Of a stretch of 10,681 nt of DNA, positions 1-6,157 are shown piece by piece (position 1 is the stretch's first letter; each line of letters begins with the position of its first letter). Source of the DNA: JBLHUT01 sp047629975 (GTDB lineage: Bacteria; Pseudomonadota; Alphaproteobacteria; Rhodobacterales; Rhodobacteraceae); assembly GCA_047629975.1 (NCBI GenBank), contig JBLHUT010000111.1, positions 1-10,681 of the forward strand, in the 5' to 3' direction. The notes beneath the pieces are model-generated. The model was not told the origin of the DNA. It searched no databases and saw only the letters and a list, made by a program, of their open reading frames with translations. The position numbers and the translations under genes are program-made.

Positions 1-455
1 TGGCCGATGCGCAAAACGAGCCGCCCCGCAAGCTCGAGGCACACGAGTTGCCGGGCCCGACCGGCGAATCCAACCGGTTGTCGGTTTTTGGTCGTGGAAC
101 GGTGCTGTGTCTGGGGCCAACAGCCGATCAGGCTGACGAGCAAGCCTCAATTGCTGTTGAAAACGGTTGTGTGGCGGTGCGTGTCGCGCCGGGGGTTACT
201 GGCAGTGGTGCGATTGACGGGCGGTTCTATCCGGCGGATCTGGAGCATTTGAGTGGGTTTTCCGTTGTGGCCTTCTGGGGTCCCACCACGACGCAGCGTG
301 CGCTGCGTGTTGCGCTGGCAGCACGCGAGGGGGCGATATTGCCTTTGTCCACGTCGGTTGATCTGGCGCAGCGTTGCCGGATCGAGCGACACATCTGCAT
401 CGACACGACAGCGGCCGGGGGCAACACCGCGTTGTTGTCTGCTGCGGCTTCTTGA
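1..455 (+). CDS. putA: Bifunctional proline dehydrogenase / P5C dehydrogenase PutA, C-terminal end (5' partial)
   Basis: PutA oxidises proline to glutamate in two steps (FAD-dependent proline dehydrogenase, then NAD-dependent pyrroline-5-carboxylate dehydrogenase). Only the last 150 residues lie here; the first full codon is at position 3 and the stop is TGA at 453-455. The assignment rests on LPGPTGESN (48-74), followed by RGTVLCLGP, and on the terminal block DTTAAGGN (402-425). Both are characteristic of the C-terminal region of long PutA proteins, including the Escherichia coli enzyme. The catalytic domains lie upstream of the window, so their integrity cannot be judged. The frame is open from the left edge and ends at the normal place for the family, so the 3' end appears intact. 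It converges on the DUF1523 gene 80 bp away; I see no convincing intrinsic terminator between them. A stand-alone P5C dehydrogenase is less likely because the post-dehydrogenase extension is present. Confidence 0.9.
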   Translation, partial: ADAQNEPPRKLEAHELPGPTGESNRLSVFGRGTVLCLGPTADQADEQASIAVENGCVAVRVAPGVTGSGAIDGRFYPADLEHLSGFSVVAFWGPTTTQRALRVALAAREGAILPLSTSVDLAQRCRIERHICIDTTAAGGNTALLSAAAS

Positions 456-515
456 CACCAAAACGACGCGGCAGGGATCTGTCGCGCCGCATTCCTCCGC
501 CATCGGTGTCTGGCT

Positions 516-544
516 GATCCTACTTCCGGCCGATCCTACTTCCG
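516..544. repeat. Short tandem direct repeat, 13 bp unit with 16 bp period
   Basis: The 13-mer GATCCTACTTCCG occurs at 516-528 and again at 532-544, separated by three bases. The second copy contains the last two codons and TAG stop (536-538) of the minus-strand DUF1523 gene, so the first copy lies just past the stop. A small tandem duplication is the simplest explanation. It does not change the reading frame, and no function is suggested. Confidence 0.75.
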
Positions 545-1189
545 TCCTGACCGCGTGCCCCCGAACCAGCGCCCGATCCGCCCGCGCGCGGCAGTTGCGC
601 CCTCGCCCATCCGGTCCAGAGCGTCACCGACCTCTTCAAGGGCGGGATCCACGCGATTGTCGAGAAACCGTTTGATCCGAACGTAGATCGCCCAAAAAAT
701 CGCGAACAGGGCTGTTAGAAAAATGATGTTGAACCACGGGGTAAAGGTCACGTCAGGCCCCGCGACAGGTTTCAACGATACGGCGTTCGGGAAAATCGAA
801 ATCAGTTCATTGCGCCAGCCGTAGTGACGCACGGCCACCCACTTCGGGGTTTCCGAGGTGGACCGCAGATCACTTGCTTCGGTTTGCAGGTTGGTTGTGT
901 TGAATTTGAAATACGGTGGCCAGATCCATCCGGTATCTTCATTGCGATAAACCATCGGTTTGCCGTTTGCGGCCTGAAGCGTCTGAATGAAGAACACATC
1001 GCGGCTTGAGCCAGCGGCGTTTCCTGAATCTGCACTGGACCAGAAAAACGCGTTCTGGCCGAAATCTATGCGTTTTTCATAGGTATCGGCAATGCGCACG
1101 ATATCTGTTTGCGGCAAGGTGTAGTGCAGGAAAGCGCCAATCACGAGCCAGACCATGGCCCAGAAGGTCCATTTAACATAAAATAACAT
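536..1189 (-). CDS. DUF1523 family membrane protein
   Basis: A 217-residue protein that I assign to the DUF1523 family, which has no known function. Two hydrophobic segments are visible: residues about 5-25 at the N terminus and about 152-170 near the C terminus. Between them is a soluble loop of roughly 125 residues rich in aromatics (WIWPPYFKF at 88-96, WVAVRHYGW at 117-125), probably on the periplasmic side. A charged tail follows the second segment (RIKRFLDNRV, then an acidic helix, then a basic Gly/Arg-rich end). Start chosen at 1189: GAGG (1198-1201, complement) sits 8 bases upstream, and a candidate promoter lies just beyond. The gene is transcribed away from the binding-protein gene and converges on putA. 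Its neighbours suggest no role, and conserved adjacency may be accidental. The family call is from memory of the sequence pattern, so it is less certain than the membrane topology. Confidence 0.8.
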   Translation of the reverse strand: MLFYVKWTFWAMVWLVIGAFLHYTLPQTDIVRIADTYEKRIDFGQNAFFWSSADSGNAAGSSRDVFFIQTLQAANGKPMVYRNEDTGWIWPPYFKFNTTNLQTEASDLRSTSETPKWVAVRHYGWRNELISIFPNAVSLKPVAGPDVTFTPWFNIIFLTALFAIFWAIYVRIKRFLDNRVDPALEEVGDALDRMGEGATAARGRIGRWFGGTRSGRK

Positions 1190-1215
1190 TGCGCGTACCT
1201 CGCTATTCGGTTCCC

Positions 1216-1244
1216 ATATTGGCGGGTGGGCTGTGCAATGTCAC
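1216..1244 (-). promoter_or_regulatory. Candidate sigma-70-type promoter for the DUF1523 gene
   Basis: On the minus strand GTGACA (1239-1244, 5 of 6 to TTGACA) is followed after 17 bases by CAATAT (1216-1221, 3 of 6 to TATAAT). The start of transcription would fall near 1209, giving a leader of about 20 bases that contains the GAGG ribosome site. The -10 match is weak. I found no comparable plus-strand pair for the binding-protein gene in the rest of the 253 bp divergent region 1190-1442. Confidence 0.3.
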
Positions 1245-1398
1245 CGGTTCAAACGCGCAAATCGACCAAAAGTCTTTTCTTGCGGGGCCCGACACGGGGT
1301 CGTGCGGTGTATTTTCAGGCGAAACAGGGCGTTTCCGGTGGTAAGGCCGAAAATCTTGGGTGGACGTGACCCGCCGGATTGTCGATTACTGGAGCAAC

Positions 1399-1423
1399 GC
1401 CCGCGGCCGTACCGACCGCGGGC
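1399..1423 (+). promoter_or_regulatory. GC-rich inverted repeat in the leader of the binding-protein gene
   Basis: GCCCGCGG (1399-1406) and CCGCGGGC (1416-1423) form a perfect 8 bp stem around a 9-base loop. No T-run follows, so it is not a classical terminator. It ends 7 bases before the AGGAG ribosome site (1431-1435) of the substrate-binding protein. It could be a protein-binding site, a 5' stabilising hairpin of the mRNA, or a translational control element; the sequence alone does not decide. Confidence 0.5.
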
Positions 1424-1442
1424 AGATGACAGGAGATATTCT

Positions 1443-2918
1443 ATGCGGCTTCAAACCTTTCTGGCGGCGTCTGCTGTGACGCTTTGGTCTGCGTCTGCCG
1501 GCATGGCAGCCCAGGACAGCTTGACCCTCGGGATGGCGCTTGAGCCTCCGAACCTTGATCCCACAAGCGGTGCCGCGGCCGCGATAGACGAGGTGGTTTA
1601 TGCCAATATCTTTGAAGGGCTGACGCGGTTTGCATCTGACGGAGCGGTTGTTCCGGGGGTGTCGAGCACGTGGTCGATTTCGCCTGACGGGCTGGTTTAT
1701 ACCTTTTCGCTGCGCGGGGGCGTGTTGTTTCACGACGGCAGCACGATGGACGCACAAGATGTGAAGTTCAGCCTTGACCGGGCCCGCGCCGAAGACAGCA
1801 CCAATGCACAAAAAGCCCTGTTTGCCGGCATTTCCGACGTAACTGTGGTTGATCCGCTCACGGTGCAGGTGACTTTGTCGGCCCCTGACGGTAATTTTCC
1901 GTTTAAAATGGCGTGGGGGGATGCCGTGATTGTTGCCCCTGAAAGTTCAGGGAGCCTCGCAACTGCGCCTGTCGGCACCGGCCCGTTCGTATTTGGCACC
2001 TGGGTGCAGGGCGACCGGGTCGAGATCGTGCGCAACGAGGCCTATTGGGGGGCCGCACCGGCGCTGGCCCGCGCGACGTTCAAGTTCATTTCCGATCCCA
2101 ACGCGGCCTTCGGGGCCATGATGGCCGGCGATGTCGATGCCTTTCCGAACTTTCCAGCGCCTGAAACGCTGGAGCAGTTTGCCAACAATCCGATGTTCAG
2201 CGTGATCGTGGGCTCGACCGAGGGCGAGACGATTCTGGCAATGAATAACCAGTCCGGGCCGTTGATGGATGTGCGGGTGCGCAAGGCGATCTCGCATGCG
2301 ATCAACCGGCAAGACATCATCGACGGGGCAATGAACGGGTACGGCACACCGATCGGCACGCATTTTGCGCCGCATAACCCTGATTACGTCGATCTGACGG
2401 GGCAATCCGCGTTTGATCCCGAACTGGCAAAATCGCTTCTGGCGCAGGCGGGGGTGTCTGATCTGACGCTGCGACTGATGCTGCCGCCTCCGACGTATGC
2501 GCGGCGCGGCGGAGAGATCATTGCCGCACAGTTGCGCGATGTGGGTATCAACGCCGTGATCAGCAATCTGGAATGGGCGCAGTGGCTGGAGCAGGTCTTT
2601 CGGGGTAAGGATTTTGATCTGACGATCGTGAGCCACACCGAACCTGCGGATATCAATATCTATGCCCGCCCCGAGTATTATTTCCAGTACGACAATGCGG
2701 AATTTCAAGCGATGATGGAGACGTTGAACACCACCAGCGATCCCGCGGCGCGGTCTGAAATCCTCAAATCTGCACAGCAGAAAATCGCTGATGATTATGT
2801 CAACGGATACCTGTTTCAACTGGCAAAAACAGGCGTTGCCAACGCCAAGGTAAACGGGTTGTGGGCAAATGCACCGACGCAGGCCAATGATCTAACGGGC
2901 GTTAGCTGGTCCGACTAG
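1443..2918 (+). CDS. ABC transporter substrate-binding protein, family 5 (peptide/nickel/opine class)
   Basis: A 491-residue periplasmic binding protein that would capture substrate for the importer encoded at 4395-7815. The N terminus is a Sec signal peptide: MRLQ, a hydrophobic stretch (residues 6-19), and SAGMAA, with cleavage after A22 or A23. There is no lipobox cysteine, so it should be free in the periplasm. Family 5 hallmarks are DGSTMDAQDVKFSLDRARAE (98-117), GTGPFVFGTWVQGDRVEIV (178-196) leading into NEAYWG, and DVRVRKAISHAINRQDII (276-293). Length is typical. Start chosen at 1443: AGGAGAT (1431-1437) is well placed and the signal peptide begins there. The open frame extends upstream to 1233, but that stretch is not signal-like. 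The gene has its own terminator and is separated from its presumed permeases by an inverted creatinase gene, so it is probably transcribed on its own, at a level that can exceed the membrane parts. The ligand cannot be read from the sequence; di- or oligopeptides, opines or guanidino compounds are all possible. Confidence 0.92.
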   Translation: MRLQTFLAASAVTLWSASAGMAAQDSLTLGMALEPPNLDPTSGAAAAIDEVVYANIFEGLTRFASDGAVVPGVSSTWSISPDGLVYTFSLRGGVLFHDGSTMDAQDVKFSLDRARAEDSTNAQKALFAGISDVTVVDPLTVQVTLSAPDGNFPFKMAWGDAVIVAPESSGSLATAPVGTGPFVFGTWVQGDRVEIVRNEAYWGAAPALARATFKFISDPNAAFGAMMAGDVDAFPNFPAPETLEQFANNPMFSVIVGSTEGETILAMNNQSGPLMDVRVRKAISHAINRQDIIDGAMNGYGTPIGTHFAPHNPDYVDLTGQSAFDPELAKSLLAQAGVSDLTLRLMLPPPTYARRGGEIIAAQLRDVGINAVISNLEWAQWLEQVFRGKDFDLTIVSHTEPADINIYARPEYYFQYDNAEFQAMMETLNTTSDPAARSEILKSAQQKIADDYVNGYLFQLAKTGVANAKVNGLWANAPTQANDLTGVSWSD

Positions 2919-2937
2919 CGCTGTGGCGTCAAACGGT

Positions 2938-2966
2938 AAAAAGGGCGCAGTGTTGCGCCCTTTTTT
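2938..2966. terminator. Bidirectional rho-independent terminator
   Basis: A 12 bp perfect stem (2938-2949 with 2954-2965) closes a 4-base GTGT loop. The core is GGGCGCA/TGCGCCC, flanked by an A-run on the left and six Ts on the right, so it reads as a strong terminator on both strands. It lies 19 bases after the binding-protein stop and 9 bases from the end of the convergent creatinase gene, and can serve both. Confidence 0.93.
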
Positions 2967-2975
2967 GTGCGTACT

Positions 2976-4181
2976 CTAGCCGACGATGTTCGTTTCGGGG
3001 CCAAACGGATAGCCGGTAATGTTGTCATTGCCGTCTTCGGTGATCACCAGAATGTCGTGCTCGCGGTAGCCGCCTGCGCCAGGTTGTCCTTGCGGGATCG
3101 TTACCATCGGCTCCATCGAGATCACCATTCCGGGCTCCAGCACGGTGTCGATGTCCTCGCGCAGTTCAAGACCCGCCTCACGCCCGTAGTAGTGCGACAG
3201 AATGCCGAAGGAATGACCGTAGCCAAAGCTGCGGTATTGCAGCAAATCGCGCTCTGCAAAGAAGACGTTGATCGCTTCGGTAATTTCGGCGCAGCTTTTG
3301 CCGGGCTTGAGCAGGGACATGCCGTATTCGTGTGCCGCGACGTTGGCTTCCCAGATTTTAAGGCTGACCGGATCGACCTCTTGCACGAACAATGTCCGTT
3401 CAAGCGCGGTATAATAGCCCGAGATCATCGGAAAGGTGTTCAGGGACAAGATATCGCCCCGCTCCAGTACGCGCCCGGTGACAGGGTTGTGCGCCCCGTC
3501 GGTGTTCAGCCCTGATTGGAACCACACCCACGTGTCGCGGTATTCGGCATCGGGAAAACTTTTTGCAATTTCGGCTTCCATTGCGTCGCGTCCGGCCATG
3601 GCCACGTCGATTTCGCGCAGGCCCGCGCGAGCCGTGTCGCGGATTGCATAGCCACCGACATCGGCGACCCGTGCGCCTTCGCGGATCAGGGCGATCTCGG
3701 CGGGGCTTTTGCGCATCCGCTGTTCCATCGTCGCGGCAGCAATCGGCTTGAGCTTGGCAGGCTTGAGATGGGTTTTGAGGGCTTTGCGCACGGCCAGTGT
3801 CATGTGGTCATCCTCGATCCCGATGACCTTGTGGGGGCCGGTGACGCTGGCGATTGCGCGCCAGTAATTGTCGCGCCGCCAGTCGGTATAGGTGATGTTG
3901 TCGCCGTGGCACCGGCGCCACGGTTGCCCTGCGTCGATACCGGCGCTGATTGTCACACTTTCGGTGGCAGTGACGACAAGCCCGTAGGGGCGCCCGAACG
4001 CGCAATACAAAAAGCCGGAATAATAGGCGATGTTGTGCATCGAGGTCAGAACCGCGGCATCAATGCCAAGCTTTGCCATAGACTGACGCAGTCCGGCCAG
4101 ACGGGCCTCGTATTCGGTGGCGGCAAAGGGAAGGGGGGCTTTTTCACCGTTGTGCAAGCGGTAGAAGTCGGGGCGATCCAT
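2976..4181 (-). CDS. Creatinase (creatine amidinohydrolase, EC 3.5.3.3), M24 fold
   Basis: Hydrolyses creatine to sarcosine and urea in the cytoplasm without a metal ion. The 401-residue product matches Pseudomonas putida creatinase (about 403 residues) along its whole length as I recall that sequence: FGRPYGLVV, QPWRR, YTDWRRDNYW, the long FGYGHSFGILSHYYGREAGL block and GAGGYREHDIL. Key residues are present at near-identical numbers: F62 and R64, H231 (GAHNPV, equivalent to catalytic His232), E261, H323, R334 and E357. The M24 metal-ligand set of methionine aminopeptidases is not expected in this enzyme. Start chosen at 4181 (MDRPDFYRLHNGEK) because it reproduces the family N terminus and numbering. 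A 57-codon in-frame extension to 4352 is non-homologous and crosses the likely promoter. The ribosome site is modest: AAGG, 10 bases upstream. It is divergent from the transporter operon and convergent with the binding-protein gene. Ectoine hydrolase (DoeA) is a related M24 alternative, but similarity to creatinase is clearly closer. Confidence 0.93.
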   Translation of the reverse strand: MDRPDFYRLHNGEKAPLPFAATEYEARLAGLRQSMAKLGIDAAVLTSMHNIAYYSGFLYCAFGRPYGLVVTATESVTISAGIDAGQPWRRCHGDNITYTDWRRDNYWRAIASVTGPHKVIGIEDDHMTLAVRKALKTHLKPAKLKPIAAATMEQRMRKSPAEIALIREGARVADVGGYAIRDTARAGLREIDVAMAGRDAMEAEIAKSFPDAEYRDTWVWFQSGLNTDGAHNPVTGRVLERGDILSLNTFPMISGYYTALERTLFVQEVDPVSLKIWEANVAAHEYGMSLLKPGKSCAEITEAINVFFAERDLLQYRSFGYGHSFGILSHYYGREAGLELREDIDTVLEPGMVISMEPMVTIPQGQPGAGGYREHDILVITEDGNDNITGYPFGPETNIVG

Positions 4182-4266
4182 GAGGTTTTTACCTTGTTTA
4201 CAGATCCCGGCGTGCAGGACGTGAAGGGCCCGTTGCGGGGCGACGCCATCGCCCGAACCCGACCAT

Positions 4267-4296
4267 ATTATGCTCTGGAAGGAGGGCTTGCGGCAA
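4267..4296 (-). promoter_or_regulatory. Candidate sigma-70-type promoter of creatinase
   Basis: On the minus strand TTGCCG (4291-4296) and CATAAT (4267-4272) are separated by 18 bases, matching consensus at 4 of 6 and 5 of 6 positions respectively. Transcription would begin near 4260, leaving a leader of about 80 bases that contains a small GGGCG/CGCCC hairpin (4238-4242 with 4250-4254). The 213 bp region 4182-4394 must also hold any promoter for the permease operon, but I see no convincing plus-strand -35/-10 pair. Confidence 0.45.
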
Positions 4297-4298
4297 GC
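4286..4298. promoter_or_regulatory. 13 bp palindrome, candidate operator between creatinase and the permease operon
   Basis: GCTTGCGGCAAGC is a perfect inverted repeat of 6 bp arms around one central base. It is too tight to form an RNA hairpin, but has the geometry of a dimeric repressor or activator site. It covers the proposed creatinase -35 box (4291-4296) and lies 97 bases before the first permease start, so one regulator could act on both divergent units. No regulator gene is in the window. Confidence 0.45.
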
Positions 4299-4394
4299 GG
4301 AATTTACAGGTGCAGCCGTGTGCGGAGCGGTAAAATAAGCACTTGCACACAAAGGGGACTGGTCGGCCCGAAGAGCGGGCGATAGTTTGACGCC

Positions 4395-5339
4395 ATGGCT
4401 GCATTTATCTTGTCCCGGCTGGTGTCTCTTGTGGTGTCGCTTTTTGCGGCCAGCCTTGTGATCTTTACGGTGATCGAGGTAATCCCCGGCGATCCGGCAG
4501 CGTTTATGCTGGGCCTGAATGCCGCCGAAGATACCGTGGCCGCGTTACGCACGGAGCTGGGTTTGGACGGTTCGGTGGTGGCGCGGTATGTCGGTTGGGT
4601 GTGGGGCATGATGCAGGGCGACTTCGGGATTTCTTATACCTACCGCGTGCCTGTGGCCGATCTGATTGCCCAGCGGGTTGGCGTATCGCTGCCGCTGGCG
4701 GCGATGGCGCTGACGCTTTCGACGGCGATCGCGGTGCCGGTCGGGATTGTCTCGGCGGCGTATCGGGGGCGCGGGGTGGATTACGGCATCATGGGAGTGA
4801 CGCAGCTGGGCATTGCAGTGCCCAACTTCTGGTTTGCGATGCTGCTGGTACTGCTGTTCGCGATCACGTTGAAGTGGGTGCCGGCGGGTGGTTTTCCGGG
4901 ATGGGAGGCAGGGCTGTGGCCGGGGTTGCGCGCCCTGATATTACCGACGGTGGCTTTGGCGCTGCCGCAGGCGTCGATCCTTGCGCGGGTGCTTCGCTCT
5001 GCGCTCATTGAAACACAGGCACAGGATTACATGCGAACCGCGCGGGCAAAGGGCCTGAGCACGGGGCAGACGTTGCGCCGTCACGGGTTGCGCAATGCGA
5101 TGATCCCGGTGCTAACCATTCTGGGCTTGCAGTTTTCCTTTCTCATGGCGGGGGCGATTATCATCGAGAACGTGTTTTACCTGCCGGGGCTGGGGCGGTT
5201 GATCTTTCAAGGGATCACCCAGCGGGATCTGGTTGTGGTCGAGGGGGTAACGATGCTTTTGGTCTGTGCGGTGATCCTTGTGACGTTTCTTGTTGATCTT
5301 GCCTATGGGCTGGCCGATCCGCGGTTGCGCCGACGATGA
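4395..5339 (+). CDS. ABC transporter permease, DppB-like
   Basis: A 314-residue inner-membrane subunit of a peptide/nickel/opine-class importer. The N terminus has the classical DppB form: a first membrane helix (residues 7-29) running into IPGDPAAFMLG (30-40). Further hydrophobic segments lie at about 99-121, 132-158, 178-199, 236-259 and 282-305. The cytoplasmic EAA-type loop that docks on the ATPase is at about 204-235 (ALIETQAQDYMRTARAKGLS, then RRHGLRNAMIPV), and the C terminus has the usual DLAYGLADPRLR. Start at 4395 is forced by an in-frame TAG at 4383-4385; a good Shine-Dalgarno sequence is missing. A small hairpin (GCCCG 4366-4370 with CGGGC 4376-4380) lies just upstream. First gene of the operon; its stop overlaps the next start in an ATGA. 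It lacks an adjacent binding-protein gene; the one at 1443-2918 is the obvious partner. Confidence 0.93.
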   Translation: MAAFILSRLVSLVVSLFAASLVIFTVIEVIPGDPAAFMLGLNAAEDTVAALRTELGLDGSVVARYVGWVWGMMQGDFGISYTYRVPVADLIAQRVGVSLPLAAMALTLSTAIAVPVGIVSAAYRGRGVDYGIMGVTQLGIAVPNFWFAMLLVLLFAITLKWVPAGGFPGWEAGLWPGLRALILPTVALALPQASILARVLRSALIETQAQDYMRTARAKGLSTGQTLRRHGLRNAMIPVLTILGLQFSFLMAGAIIIENVFYLPGLGRLIFQGITQRDLVVVEGVTMLLVCAVILVTFLVDLAYGLADPRLRRR

Positions 5340-6157
5340 GGGCCGGTGTGCAGCTTTGGGTTGGCGGCGTGATCACCGGCACGGTGTTGGTGATGGTACT
5401 GGTGTCGTTTGTCTGGACGCCGTTCGACGTCACGCAACTTGCAATCTCGATGAAGCTTCGCGGGCCGGACGCGGTACATTGGCTGGGCACGGACCACCTT
5501 GGGCGCGACATGGTGTCGATGTTGATGGTGGGCGCGCGAACGTCGCTTGCGGTGGCGCTTGTGGCGGTTGGGATCGGTGTGGTGGTTGGCGTGCCGCTGG
5601 GGCTTTGGGCGGCGGCAAGACGTGGCAGTCTGACGGACGAGGTGTTGATGCGGGGCAATGACCTTGTGTTTGCGTTTCCGTCGTTGGTGATTGCGATCCT
5701 GATTACGGCGGTGTTCGGGCCATCGGCGGTGAATGCGATCCTTGCGATCGGGATTTTCAACATTCCGGTGTTTGCGCGGGTGGCACGCGGGGCGGCTCTT
5801 GCGATCTGGACCCGCGAATTCATTCTGGCCGCACGGGTCGCAGGAAAAGGGGCCGCGCGGATTTCGATCGAACACATCCTGCCCAATATTGCCAATCTGT
5901 TAATTGTGCAGGGCACGATCCAGTTTTCGCTGGGCATTCTGGCAGAGGCGGGCTTGTCGTATGTCGGGCTTGGAACGCAGCCGCCGACGCCTAGCTGGGG
6001 GCGGATGCTGGCGGAGTCGCAGACGTTCTTTTACGGCACCCCGCGCATTGCCGTTTTGCCGGGGCTCGCGATTGTTATAATGGTTCTGGGCCTGAACCTG
6101 ATGGGCGACGGGCTGCGCGATGCGCTTGACCCGCGCCTGCGGCGGGCGACGCGATGA
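5336..6157 (+). CDS. ABC transporter permease, DppC-like
   Basis: A 273-residue second membrane subunit, pairing with the DppB-like protein to form the channel. DppC-type landmarks are HWLGTDHLGRDM (48-59) after the first membrane helix (about 8-28), further hydrophobic stretches at about 67-93, 110-128, 130-150, 183-205 and 238-258, the EAA-type loop EFILAARVAGKGAARISIEH (161-180) followed by ILPNIANLL, and LSYVGLGTQPPTPSWGRML (207-225). The C terminus GDGLRDALDPRLRR is standard. The start codon overlaps the preceding stop (ATGA at 5336-5339) and the end overlaps the ATPase start in the same way, so the three transporter genes are translationally coupled. Length is slightly short for the family only because the cytoplasmic N-terminal tail is brief. 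No signs of decay. Confidence 0.93.
   Translation: MRAGVQLWVGGVITGTVLVMVLVSFVWTPFDVTQLAISMKLRGPDAVHWLGTDHLGRDMVSMLMVGARTSLAVALVAVGIGVVVGVPLGLWAAARRGSLTDEVLMRGNDLVFAFPSLVIAILITAVFGPSAVNAILAIGIFNIPVFARVARGAALAIWTREFILAARVAGKGAARISIEHILPNIANLLIVQGTIQFSLGILAEAGLSYVGLGTQPPTPSWGRMLAESQTFFYGTPRIAVLPGLAIVIMVLGLNLMGDGLRDALDPRLRRATR

Noticed and set aside
456..535. Possible terminator between putA and the DUF1523 gene (GCGGCA/TGTCGC pairing)
   Set aside because: The stem is short, needs a G-U pair, and has no T-run on either strand.
1233..1442. Upstream in-frame extension of the binding-protein gene
   Set aside because: It would bury the signal peptide behind 70 basic residues. The AGGAGAT site and signal peptide fix the start at 1443.
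1947..2819. 290-codon open frame on the minus strand
   Set aside because: Antisense to the well-supported binding-protein gene, with no ribosome site or recognisable domain.
4182..4352. In-frame N-terminal extension of creatinase to an ATG at 4352
   Set aside because: The added 57 residues have no counterpart in creatinases and run through the likely promoter and palindrome. The start at 4181 reproduces the family N terminus.
3516..4385. 289-codon open frame on the plus strand ending just before the permease operon
   Set aside because: Antisense to creatinase across most of its length. The Gly/Val-rich translation is a frame shadow; its stop merely defines the upstream limit of the first permease gene.
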